A stretch of DNA of 64,000 nt from NCBI GenBank assembly GCA_964565335.1, contig CAZMEN010000009.1, positions 1-64,000 of the forward strand, read 5' to 3'. Shown here one piece after another: positions 25,051 through 32,870 of the stretch. A model generated the notes under the pieces. That model saw nothing but the letters and a program-made list of their open reading frames with translations, was not told the DNA's origin and made no database searches. The DNA is from Litorimonas sp964565335. Its GTDB lineage: Bacteria > Pseudomonadota > Alphaproteobacteria > Caulobacterales > Maricaulaceae. A program made the translations under genes and the position numbers. Positions within the stretch are counted from its first letter, which is position 1, and each line of letters opens with the position of its first letter.

Positions 25051-25776
25051 ATGATGAAACGCACCTATACAGCCATTACATTGACCGCTCTGATGCTATC
25101 TGCCTGCGCGACAACGAAAACTGCCGATGTGGCGGAGTCAGTGAGCGCCGAAGAAACGACGAAATATGAGACGCTTGTTTACGGCGCGCCTAAGCCGCTT
25201 GTCTGCGGCCATACACAGCCCGCGACAGGTAAATTGTCCAAACGCCCTAATGCGCAGGTTATGTGGGAGAACTACCTCTATGACCGCCCTGAAGGGATTT
25301 GGGGCGAGATTGGCGGTTATGTCGAAATCAACGGCAACCTTCCCTATGATCAAGGGCGATGGACCAATGCTTGTACGGTACGACTATCGCATATGCTGAA
25401 TAAGGCCGGACACAAAATCCCACGCGAACGTAAGAAAACAGTGAGCGGCGCCAATAAAGATCAATATTATTATCGCGTCGCCGATATCGAAACCTATCTT
25501 ACAAAGACTTATGGGGAGCCGGAAATTGCAATTACGGACGGCTCAGCGAATAGTTTTGATTTGCCGGATAAGGCCGGAATTGTCTTAATGGATTTCCCCG
25601 ATGGCTCCTATACGGGCCATGTGACGATTTGGAATGGCGCAGGGACTGTCGACGGTGCCGAAATCGGCGGCTACCGCGTTTTATTTTGGGATCTTCCCTG
25701 CTTTGTTCCAGCGGACAGGAAAGAGACGCCTATTGCGATGGGTAATTCCACAAACGCTACCGGCTTATTGCCTTAA
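25051..25776 (+). CDS. Tae4-like amidase-fold lipoprotein
   Basis: 241 residues. Lipoprotein signal with lipobox LSAC (Cys19). The mature part resembles the T6SS amidase effector Tae4 family (NlpC/P60 fold, DL-endopeptidase): TNACTVRLSHMLNKAG with presumed catalytic Cys108, and TGHVTIWNGAGTVDG with His190 and a downstream Asp. Known Tae4 effectors are exported by T6SS and paired with Tai4. Here there is a Sec/Lol-type signal and no immunity or T6SS gene, so a housekeeping or self-directed wall enzyme is more likely. Convergent with a DUF1287 gene 8 bases away. Confidence 0.72.
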   Translation: MMKRTYTAITLTALMLSACATTKTADVAESVSAEETTKYETLVYGAPKPLVCGHTQPATGKLSKRPNAQVMWENYLYDRPEGIWGEIGGYVEINGNLPYDQGRWTNACTVRLSHMLNKAGHKIPRERKKTVSGANKDQYYYRVADIETYLTKTYGEPEIAITDGSANSFDLPDKAGIVLMDFPDGSYTGHVTIWNGAGTVDGAEIGGYRVLFWDLPCFVPADRKETPIAMGNSTNATGLLP

Positions 25777-25784
25777 AGGCTGGA

Positions 25785-26393
25785 TTAATTTGTAACGTTG
25801 GCCTCGGGCATAAAACGGAAATGTCCATTGATATCCGTGTTAAATAGAAGGTCATCTTCGACCGGCCCGTTTCCGACATTGTGAATGATGAGTGGGGTGC
25901 CCCAAAGCGACTTTTTGTTCGACACAATACCGATATGCGGCAAACGTCCGCCCAAGCGCCAGCTGACAATATCGCCCGGCTTATAATCTTCGGCGTTCTT
26001 GGTAATCGGCACAGCTGCGCCTTGGCGCTTTAAAAACTGCTCCAAATTCGGAACGCGTCGGTGATCGATATTCTTGTCTGCCCGTGTTAGCCCCCAATGG
26101 TTAGGGTAGGCCTTGAAATTGGCCCGCATATCTTCGTGAACCGCTTTTTGAAAATCAAAGCCGAATGCGTTGCGATAGGTGCGAATGATAACATCTGTGC
26201 AAACGCCCGTATCGGCCGGAACATCGCCCAGAGGGTAACTCAATTTAACATAGGCTGGGTCATAGCGCACATCCGCTTTCGTACGCTCACGCGCAGCATC
26301 CACAAGGGCCTCGGAGGACATAGCTGCTGCCAAAGGCGTCCACAGCAATGAAGCGGCAAAAACAAAACTCATGGATGTTACGATATTACGCAT
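25785..26393 (-). CDS. DUF1287 exported protein
   Basis: 202 residues with a signal peptide ending near AAAMSS. DUF1287 signature: DTGVCTDVIIRTYRNAFGFD (Cys65), VHEDMRANFKAYPNHWGL, NIDHRRVPNLEQFLKRQG, YKPGDIVSWRL and HIGIVSNK. The Cys/His pattern suggests an NlpC/P60-related amidase or thiol enzyme in the periplasm; the substrate is not known. Tail-to-tail with another Cys/His amidase-fold gene. Confidence 0.83.
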   Translation of the reverse strand: MRNIVTSMSFVFAASLLWTPLAAAMSSEALVDAARERTKADVRYDPAYVKLSYPLGDVPADTGVCTDVIIRTYRNAFGFDFQKAVHEDMRANFKAYPNHWGLTRADKNIDHRRVPNLEQFLKRQGAAVPITKNAEDYKPGDIVSWRLGGRLPHIGIVSNKKSLWGTPLIIHNVGNGPVEDDLLFNTDINGHFRFMPEANVTN

Positions 26394-26519
26394 AATGCCC
26401 CTTACGTAATTGTTTTTTCTTAACCAAGAGATAAGCGCAGAAAATTATATAATTTTAATGCTTCCCCCAGCCTGACGGGCGTTCATTATTGAAACAGACG
26501 CCCTATCTAAATCACCATA

Positions 26520-27413
26520 TCACAACGTCCGACAAAACCGAACAATCATCTCGCTAAGTACAGTTGAAACGTCTTCTTGAAGGAAATGCCCGCCACCTTT
26601 TAAAGTTTGATGCGGTTGACCCACGCAACCCGGAATGAGTTTTTGAAAAACCTTATCACCCCCTGCCGTAATCGGGTCTTGGTCGGAAAAACAGGTCAGA
26701 AAGGGCTTCTCCCATTTTTTAAAAATGGTCCACGCGGCGAGGTTTTCCTTTATCCCGTCCATATCAGGCGAGGTTGGCACGAGCGCCGGAAAAATACGCG
26801 CACCCGCTTTATACGTCTCATCTGGATAAGGGGCATCATAAGCCGCCTCTACGCCCTCACCGAGGTCTTTCACCGTTGCGCCGCGAATGATGCCGCCCAC
26901 CGGAAATTCGGGCACTGTTTTTGCGAATATTTGCCATTTTTTAAAGGCATCACCCGGGTCGCGGTCACCTGTTGGTAGGAAGGTATTACCCGCTATGACG
27001 CCTGCAAACCTGTCTTCATTTTCGGCGACCAAGCGCAAGCCAATCAGGCCGCCCCAGTCCTGACAGAACAAAACTGCCCCTTGCACATTCATCTGATCGA
27101 GCCAGCTCTGCATCCATCCCACATGTCGTGTGTAGCTGTAATCGATCTGCTCGGCTGGTTTGTCAGACCGCCCAAAGCCGATAAGGTCAGGTGCTAAAAC
27201 GCGATACCCTGCCTCGCTTACCGACTTAATCATATGCCGATAGAGGTAAGACCAACTGGGCTCACCGTGCATCATTATAACAATGCGGCCGTCCTTTGGC
27301 CCTTCATCCACATAGTGTAATCTCAATTCGTCCTGAATTTTGACATAATTAGGTGCGAAGTCATAATCAGGGAGATTTTCAAAATGATGATCAGGCGTTC
27401 TCAAAATTTTCAT
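26520..27413 (-). CDS. Haloalkane dehalogenase (HLD-I type)
   Basis: 297-residue alpha/beta hydrolase. Oxyanion motif HGEPSWSYLYR (Glu51 at the HG-E-P position, as in DhlA), nucleophile elbow CQDWGG with Asp119 and halide-binding Trp120, acid in SDQDPITAG and catalytic His in GGGHFLQED. These residues mark subfamily I haloalkane dehalogenases, which hydrolyse carbon-halogen bonds to alcohols. Real substrate unknown. About 60 bases upstream lies a ParB-like gene on the same strand, possibly co-transcribed. Confidence 0.88.
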   Translation of the reverse strand: MKILRTPDHHFENLPDYDFAPNYVKIQDELRLHYVDEGPKDGRIVIMMHGEPSWSYLYRHMIKSVSEAGYRVLAPDLIGFGRSDKPAEQIDYSYTRHVGWMQSWLDQMNVQGAVLFCQDWGGLIGLRLVAENEDRFAGVIAGNTFLPTGDRDPGDAFKKWQIFAKTVPEFPVGGIIRGATVKDLGEGVEAAYDAPYPDETYKAGARIFPALVPTSPDMDGIKENLAAWTIFKKWEKPFLTCFSDQDPITAGGDKVFQKLIPGCVGQPHQTLKGGGHFLQEDVSTVLSEMIVRFCRTL

Positions 27414-27471
27414 ACGTGGCTCTTTTGTGTGTGGTTAAGGCGGATTTGCGCCTCTTTCGCTATCCCGCCGG

Positions 27472-27717
27472 CTATCGCCTCTGAGCCTGCACGATATGCG
27501 CCTCAATCAGGGTTTCGCCCAAAAGTTTCATGGCCTCAACGCGGTGCAATCCTTCTTGAAGTACGTAACGATCTTTCCCCAGGCGCACATAAATTGGCTT
27601 TTGCAGCCCGTTTTCGAGAATATCTTCTGCGAGAGGCTCAACCTTTTCGACCTCAAGCGTCTTTTTCTTCGACGCGGGAACATAAATTTTGGCAATGGGA
27701 ACGTCGACGACACGCAT
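27472..27717 (-). CDS. Small ParB/sulfiredoxin-fold protein
   Basis: 81 residues covering a single ParB-N-like domain: VPIAKIYVPASKK, VEPLAEDILENGLQKPIYVR, YVLQEGLHRVEAMKLLGE and IEAHIV. It lacks the HTH and C-terminal parts of a partition ParB. Such stand-alone ParB/Srx-fold proteins are of unknown function. Good Shine-Dalgarno (AGAAGGA). Confidence 0.75.
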   Translation of the reverse strand: MRVVDVPIAKIYVPASKKKTLEVEKVEPLAEDILENGLQKPIYVRLGKDRYVLQEGLHRVEAMKLLGETLIEAHIVQAQRR

Positions 27718-27803
27718 ATTGAATTTCCTTCTGAACCCGAACTACTTTACGAGAAGAGTATAGCCCGATAATCGGGCGTGAACACAAGTTTGAGATTATT
27801 TTT

Positions 27804-28511
27804 ATGACAGACTATGCCTTTAAACCCGCTGAACCGATTAGCTTACCCATAACGGGACGCACGGAACGATTCCCTGTCAGACGAATTTATTGTGTCGGGC
27901 GTAACTATATTGACCATGTCGCCGAAATGGGCGGGGACGCAAAAGCCGCGCGTGAAGGACGTTCAGAGCCTGTATTTTTCACTAAAGCCGCGGAAACGCT
28001 CGTTCAAACTGGAACGAGTATCCCCTACCCTCCCAATACGCAGGATCTGCATCACGAAGTCGAGTTGGTCGTGGCCATCGGGCCAAGCCAAGACACCTTA
28101 TCCCAAGACACCTTATCCAATGACACCGAAATTTTCGCCTATGGCGTCGTGATTGATCTGACGCGACGGGATTTGCAGGCCAAAGCCAAAACAAAAGGCG
28201 GGCCTTGGGACCGGGCCAAGAATTTCAGTCGGTCAGCTCCCTGCTCGGCTCTAACGCTCGCCAATGAGGTCGACCTCTCTGAAGCGCACATGGTGCTGCG
28301 CAAAAACGGAGATATCGTTCAGCACGGCAGTCTGTCGGACATGATTTGGAATGTCGAAGAAATTATCGAGCACCTGAAGGCGGATATGGACTTAAAACCA
28401 GGTGACCTCATTTACACGGGTACACCCTCTGGTGTTGGCCCGGTCATTGTCGGAGATGAGTTATCGGGCGGCGTAGAAGGACTGGAGCGGATCACCATCC
28501 GCTTCGTCTAG
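27804..28511 (+). CDS. Fumarylacetoacetate hydrolase family protein
   Basis: 235 residues: YCVGRNYIDHVAEMG, PVFFTKAAETLV, HHEVELVVAIG (metal-binding acids), GVVIDLTRRDLQ and IYTGTPSGVGPVIVGD. FAH-fold enzymes act on acylpyruvates or 2-keto acids; the small single-domain form suggests acylpyruvase/oxaloacetate-related activity. A 15-base tandem duplication (CAAGACACCTTATCC, twice at about 28089-28118) inserts SQDTLSQDTL in a surface loop. Divergent from the ParB-like gene. Confidence 0.88.
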   Translation: MTDYAFKPAEPISLPITGRTERFPVRRIYCVGRNYIDHVAEMGGDAKAAREGRSEPVFFTKAAETLVQTGTSIPYPPNTQDLHHEVELVVAIGPSQDTLSQDTLSNDTEIFAYGVVIDLTRRDLQAKAKTKGGPWDRAKNFSRSAPCSALTLANEVDLSEAHMVLRKNGDIVQHGSLSDMIWNVEEIIEHLKADMDLKPGDLIYTGTPSGVGPVIVGDELSGGVEGLERITIRFV

Positions 28512-28528
28512 TCCTCAGATTTTATAGG

Positions 28529-28548
28529 GTCAGTCAAAATAGGCTGAC
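28529..28548. terminator. Possible weak terminator hairpin
   Basis: GTCAGTC-aaaata-GGCTGAC, a 7-bp stem with one G-U pair between convergent genes. There is no U-run on either strand. Confidence 0.3.
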
Positions 28549-28572
28549 TGTGAAACAAGTATATTTAAAGCC

Positions 28573-29073
28573 CTACTTAAAGCTTTGAGGCTGGATATTA
28601 ATTGTGACCTCTGCCGCGCTATAAACATTCGGATCGTCAGACGCGTCATTGGTCAAGCGAACTTCCATAGTATGTGTGACTTTTTCGCCGCCAAAGGCGC
28701 GGCCTAAATCATTTAAGTTGATACCAACGCCGACCGATGTACCGCCGCCATAGTAACCGCGCCCTCCGCTACTAATGCCTATGCTCGACGATACGCCAGA
28801 ACTTCTAGCCCCCTCCTTATAGGTCTGAGCGGTAAGGACGCGAAAATGGGAAAAACCCTCGGCTTGCGCAATTTCTGCGACTTGCAGTAAAGCATAGTCT
28901 TGCGCTTCAACTTCGCTCCGTCCCGTATAATTGACGCGGAACCTATCGCTTTCGATTTTCGTTGTCTGGAAACCTAAGTCTTTCTCACTTTGCGCAGGCC
29001 CGTAAGCGGATGGGCCAGTAGCACAGGCGGTCAACATTAAAGCTAAAAAAGATGTCGCGATTAAACGTCTCAT
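28573..29073 (-). CDS. CC0125/CC1285 family lipoprotein
   Basis: 166 residues beginning MRRLIATSFLALMLTACATG, lipobox LTAC. The mature part has DRFRVNYTGRSEVEAQDYALLQVAEIAQAEGFSHFRV, typical of a Caulobacterales lipoprotein family known by Caulobacter locus names, and a Gly/Ser/Tyr-rich stretch (GGRGYYGGGTSVGVG). The ORF is open to 29136 but the lipoprotein signal fixes the start. Function unknown. Confidence 0.82.
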   Translation of the reverse strand: MRRLIATSFLALMLTACATGPSAYGPAQSEKDLGFQTTKIESDRFRVNYTGRSEVEAQDYALLQVAEIAQAEGFSHFRVLTAQTYKEGARSSGVSSSIGISSGGRGYYGGGTSVGVGINLNDLGRAFGGEKVTHTMEVRLTNDASDDPNVYSAAEVTINIQPQSFK

Positions 29074-29252
29074 ATTATGTTCCTTGTGCCGATATGACCT
29101 CATTAAAGGCCGTTTGGTGGCAGAATGAGTTTGCACTCCCCCTTAGATATATCTATTAGGTACCAGATTGTTCCTGACGCTAACATGAAAGTTTGCAGTC
29201 TGGCGCTTCAAACATGTATTGGGCAGAATACATCGGATACAGAGAGGCTGAC

Positions 29253-29657
29253 ATGACAGCTATATCCCTTGATGACATTCTGACTCCCCTCGCCATTACC
29301 GTTATCATTGACGAAAAGGTGCGCGACCCGGAAATGATGGCCTTTATTGAACAAGGCTTGGGGCTGGCCGATTTATTTGGCCATAAAGACCTTCAAGCGG
29401 GTGATCTTAAAAAATGGTACGAAATACATTCGCCTGCCATTGAGGAGAAAGTTTCGGGGTCACGGAAAAACACCTTTGTTCTCAGAGTTTTGACTCGCTT
29501 CAAAGAAGACATAGAAATCGAGAATGTTTATGACGCTATGGTTGCCGTTTCCGTCAGCGATAAAGAGTTTCATGTCGAAGAAAGTGAATTAATCCGATCA
29601 GCCGCCTCCATTTGGGGCTTTGAGCGTCCGCCCATTAAAATCGATAAGAAGAAGTAA
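29253..29657 (+). CDS. TerB-like domain protein
   Basis: 134 residues, start after AGAGAGG. All-helical TerB/DjlA-type layout: MTAISLDDILTPLAITVIIDEKVRDPE, then a final KEFHVEESELIRSAASIWGF. TerB-like proteins occur in stress and tellurite-resistance operons, but here the gene stands alone. Function is not inferable. Confidence 0.62.
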   Translation: MTAISLDDILTPLAITVIIDEKVRDPEMMAFIEQGLGLADLFGHKDLQAGDLKKWYEIHSPAIEEKVSGSRKNTFVLRVLTRFKEDIEIENVYDAMVAVSVSDKEFHVEESELIRSAASIWGFERPPIKIDKKK

Positions 29658-29692
29658 GCTAAGGCTCAAAATAATCAGCCTATTTCAAACGA

Positions 29693-29721
29693 AAAAAGCG
29701 CCCGAAATTGGGGCGCTTTTT
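29693..29721. terminator. Bidirectional intrinsic terminator
   Basis: AAAAAGCGCCC-gaaattg-GGGCGCTTTTT between the convergent TerB-like gene and typA. Confidence 0.87.
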
Positions 29722-29747
29722 CTTTGTCCTAAAATTCGAAACAGGAA

Positions 29748-31604
29748 CTATTCGGCTTCCATCGCTTCGCGGCGACGGCTTTCTTTTTTACGCTCATGTT
29801 CCAAGAGATAGCGCTTGCGTAGACGAATAGACTCAGGCGTTACTTCGACGAGTTCATCATCATTGATAAATTCCAGCGCATATTCGAGCGTCACAGGAAT
29901 AGGCGGCGTCAAGACGACGGCCTCATCTGTACCGGACGCCCGCACATTGGTGAGCTGCTTGCCCTTAAGGACATTCACGACCAAATCATTGTCGCGGGCA
30001 TTTATTCCGATAATCATGCCTTCATAGACTTCGACGGCATGGCCGATAAACATCGTTCCGCGCGCCTGCAAGTTCCACAAAGCAAAACCAGCAGCCTTAC
30101 CGGCTCCGTTAGAGACAAGAACACCTTTTTGGCGGCCGCCCAAGATAGACTTCGTGCGCGGCTTATAAGCGTCAAAATTATGATAGAGTAGACCTGTGCC
30201 TGATGTTAGGGTCAGGAAGTCTGAACGGAAGCCAATCAACCCTCGTGTTGGAATTTCATAATCCAACCGCACGCGGCCTTGGCCATCCGGCACCATGTCC
30301 TTCAAATTACCTTTACGCTCACCTAGTTTTTCCATGATGGAACCCTGATGGTCAGATTCAACATCGACTGTCAGATTTTCCCAAGGCTCGCACAAGACAC
30401 CATCGATGTCTTTGTTGATGACCTGCGGACGGGAAATGGCGAGCTCATAGCCCTCGCGGCGCATATTTTCGATCAGAATAGAAAGATGCAATTCACCCCG
30501 TCCCGAAACACGGAATTTATCCGCGTCTTCGAGTTGTTCGACGCGTAATGCGACATTGTGAATGAGCTCTTTTTCCAAGCGGTCATTGATATTGCGCGAG
30601 GTGACATATTTACCTTCGCGGCCCGCAAAAGGTGAATCGTTGACTTGGAACGTCATAGAGATTGTCGGCTCATCAACAGACAAGGCAGGCAGAAGTTCTA
30701 TATTTTCAGGGTCACAGATCACATCTGAGATTCCAAGTTTGTCGATGCCAGTGAAACAGCAAATATCACCCGCAGACACTTCATCCATTTCTACACGGTC
30801 CAGCCCCATAAAGCCGTAGAGCAAAAGAACTTTGGCTTTGCGCGTTTTTCCGTCATGCGTTGCAACCATGACCTGTTGGTTTTTCTTAATCTTACCACGC
30901 ACAACACGGCCAATGCCGATGACGCCGACATAGCTGTTATAATCCAGCGCAGAGACTTGAAGCTGTAGCGACCCTTCTGGGTCCACATCCGGCACAGGCA
31001 CATTTTTCACAATGGCATCAAACAAGGGCGCCATGTCTTCGCCGACAGTATCCACCGTATCAGACGCCCAGCCGTTAAGCGCGGAGGCATAGACAACAGG
31101 GAAGTCGAGCTGCTCATCCGTTGCGCCGAGGCGGTCAAAGAGATCAAAGGTTTGGTCAACAGCCCAATCCGGGCGCGCGCCCGTCCGGTCCACCTTATTG
31201 ACAACGACGTTGGGGTTGAGGCCATGGCCGAGCGCTTTCTTTGTCACGAATGACGTTTGCGGCATCGGGCCTTCGGCTGCATCTACGAGAAGCACAACGG
31301 AGTCGACCATGGACAAAACACGTTCAACTTCGCCGCCAAAGTCCGCATGGCCCGGTGTATCGACGATATTAATGCGCCATTCTTGCCCGCTTGGGTCTGT
31401 CCAGTTGATGGCAGTGTTTTTCGCCAAAATCGTGATGCCGCGTTCTTTTTCAATATCGTTGGAGTCCATAACACGCTCTTCACGCTCGCCGCGCTCATCA
31501 AGCGTACCGGATTGACGTAAAAGCTTGTCAACAAGCGTCGTTTTACCGTGGTCAACGTGAGCCACAATCGCGACATTGCGCAGGTGTTTAATAGAGTCAG
31601 ACAT
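29748..31604 (-). CDS. typA: Translational GTPase TypA/BipA
   Basis: 618 residues. G motifs AHVDHGKTTLVDKLLRQSG, DTPGHADFGGEVERV and NKVDRTGARP. Later YNSYVGVIGIGRVVRGK (domain II), EF-G-like domains, and the BipA-specific C-terminal domain. Ribosome-associated GTPase needed for assembly or stress growth in many bacteria. Normal length. Confidence 0.97.
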   Translation of the reverse strand: MSDSIKHLRNVAIVAHVDHGKTTLVDKLLRQSGTLDERGEREERVMDSNDIEKERGITILAKNTAINWTDPSGQEWRINIVDTPGHADFGGEVERVLSMVDSVVLLVDAAEGPMPQTSFVTKKALGHGLNPNVVVNKVDRTGARPDWAVDQTFDLFDRLGATDEQLDFPVVYASALNGWASDTVDTVGEDMAPLFDAIVKNVPVPDVDPEGSLQLQVSALDYNSYVGVIGIGRVVRGKIKKNQQVMVATHDGKTRKAKVLLLYGFMGLDRVEMDEVSAGDICCFTGIDKLGISDVICDPENIELLPALSVDEPTISMTFQVNDSPFAGREGKYVTSRNINDRLEKELIHNVALRVEQLEDADKFRVSGRGELHLSILIENMRREGYELAISRPQVINKDIDGVLCEPWENLTVDVESDHQGSIMEKLGERKGNLKDMVPDGQGRVRLDYEIPTRGLIGFRSDFLTLTSGTGLLYHNFDAYKPRTKSILGGRQKGVLVSNGAGKAAGFALWNLQARGTMFIGHAVEVYEGMIIGINARDNDLVVNVLKGKQLTNVRASGTDEAVVLTPPIPVTLEYALEFINDDELVEVTPESIRLRKRYLLEHERKKESRRREAMEAE

Positions 31605-31789
31605 AGTATAGCCATTTATGGAATATTTGCGCGCTCCATACGCGAATAGCGGATAAAGTCTAGGGACGTTTTCAGTGGCGGCTATGTCTATTCAAAATGA
31701 AGCTCTTCCGACTCCCAAATTGTGGCGTTTGAAATTGAAAAGGCTTCGCACAACTTGATAGCCCGTTCGTTCATTGCTACGCCTAATTC

Positions 31790-32779
31790 ATGAAATTTCA
31801 CCCCAAATTTATAGCGTTTGCCACAGCGATTTTGACAGGCTGTCAAGCGGCGGAAATCCTCGAAACTGTTAGCCCCTCTAACTGCGCGGTCAGCTTCACA
31901 GTCTTAGGCACAGGGCAGGACGGCGGCGCGCCGCAAATTGGGCGTCATGACGATCCGGCTTGGACGGATAGAAGCACCAAATTAATGGCGGCGTCTGGGG
32001 TTTTGGTCAATCATGTAACAGGCAGACGTTACCTCTTTGAAGCGACACCCGATATTCGGGAACAACTTTACATATTGGATAAGCTCCACGGCCCTGCGGA
32101 AAATGATGACCCGCTGGGGCTATCGGGCGTGTTTCTGACCCATGCCCATATCGGTCATTATGCTGGCTTGATGATGTTTGGCCATGAAGCCGCAGGGACG
32201 AAAAACCTACCCGTCTTCGCTATGCCGCGCATGATGTCATACCTCCAAAATAATGGCCCTTGGAGCCAGTTAGTCGATTTCGAAAACATCACTTTAAAGA
32301 GCCTGTCCGATAAGGGGGCCGAAGCCTTAGAAGGCGCAATAACTGTCACGCCTTACCGCGTACCGCATCGGGATGAATTTTCGGAAACGGTTGGTTATGT
32401 CATTCAAAGTGAGCAGAAGAGCCTACTCTTCCTACCGGATATTGATGACTGGAATGAATGGCGAGAGGAATTTGGAGTGTCTGTCGAAGACATGATACGC
32501 TCTGTCGATTACGCCTATCTGGACGCCACGTTTTTCGATGACAATGAATTACCTGGCCGCGATATGAGCCAAATTCCGCACCCCCGTATGCTGGACTCAG
32601 CGAAAAGGTTTTCGGACATGAGCACGAAGGACAAAGCCAAAATCCGCTTCTTCCACATGAACCACACAAACCCCGCTCGTTTTCCAAATTCCAAACAAGC
32701 GAAGCAAATTAGAGACATGGGATATAGAATTGCCAAACAAGGCGAGAGTGTTTGTTTGGAAGCAGCCCCCTCCAAATAA
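31790..32779 (+). CDS. PqqB-like metallo-beta-lactamase-fold lipoprotein
   Basis: 329 residues. Signal with lipobox ILTGC. The domain follows the PqqB branch of metallo-hydrolases: VLGTGQDGGAPQIG at the N terminus, FLTHAHIGHYAGL for the metal site, and MNHTNPARFP near the end. No pqq biosynthesis genes are present, so this is a PqqB-like exported hydrolase of unknown substrate rather than a PQQ enzyme. Good neighbour to pepN but unlikely to be functionally tied. Confidence 0.8.
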   Translation: MKFHPKFIAFATAILTGCQAAEILETVSPSNCAVSFTVLGTGQDGGAPQIGRHDDPAWTDRSTKLMAASGVLVNHVTGRRYLFEATPDIREQLYILDKLHGPAENDDPLGLSGVFLTHAHIGHYAGLMMFGHEAAGTKNLPVFAMPRMMSYLQNNGPWSQLVDFENITLKSLSDKGAEALEGAITVTPYRVPHRDEFSETVGYVIQSEQKSLLFLPDIDDWNEWREEFGVSVEDMIRSVDYAYLDATFFDDNELPGRDMSQIPHPRMLDSAKRFSDMSTKDKAKIRFFHMNHTNPARFPNSKQAKQIRDMGYRIAKQGESVCLEAAPSK

Positions 32780-32870
32780 AAACCAGAGACCTTTATATAT
32801 TCCGCCGTCGACATTGCATTCTACGCGGGGCCTCTCCACATCTAACCCAATTAGAGAATTCGAGGATATT

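Noticed and set aside
25051..25776. Calling the Tae4-like protein a T6SS effector
   Set aside because: Has a lipoprotein signal peptide and no T6SS or immunity gene nearby.
31790..32779. Calling the PqqB-like gene pqqB
   Set aside because: It has a lipoprotein signal and no pqqA/C/D/E neighbours; cofactor synthesis cannot be inferred.
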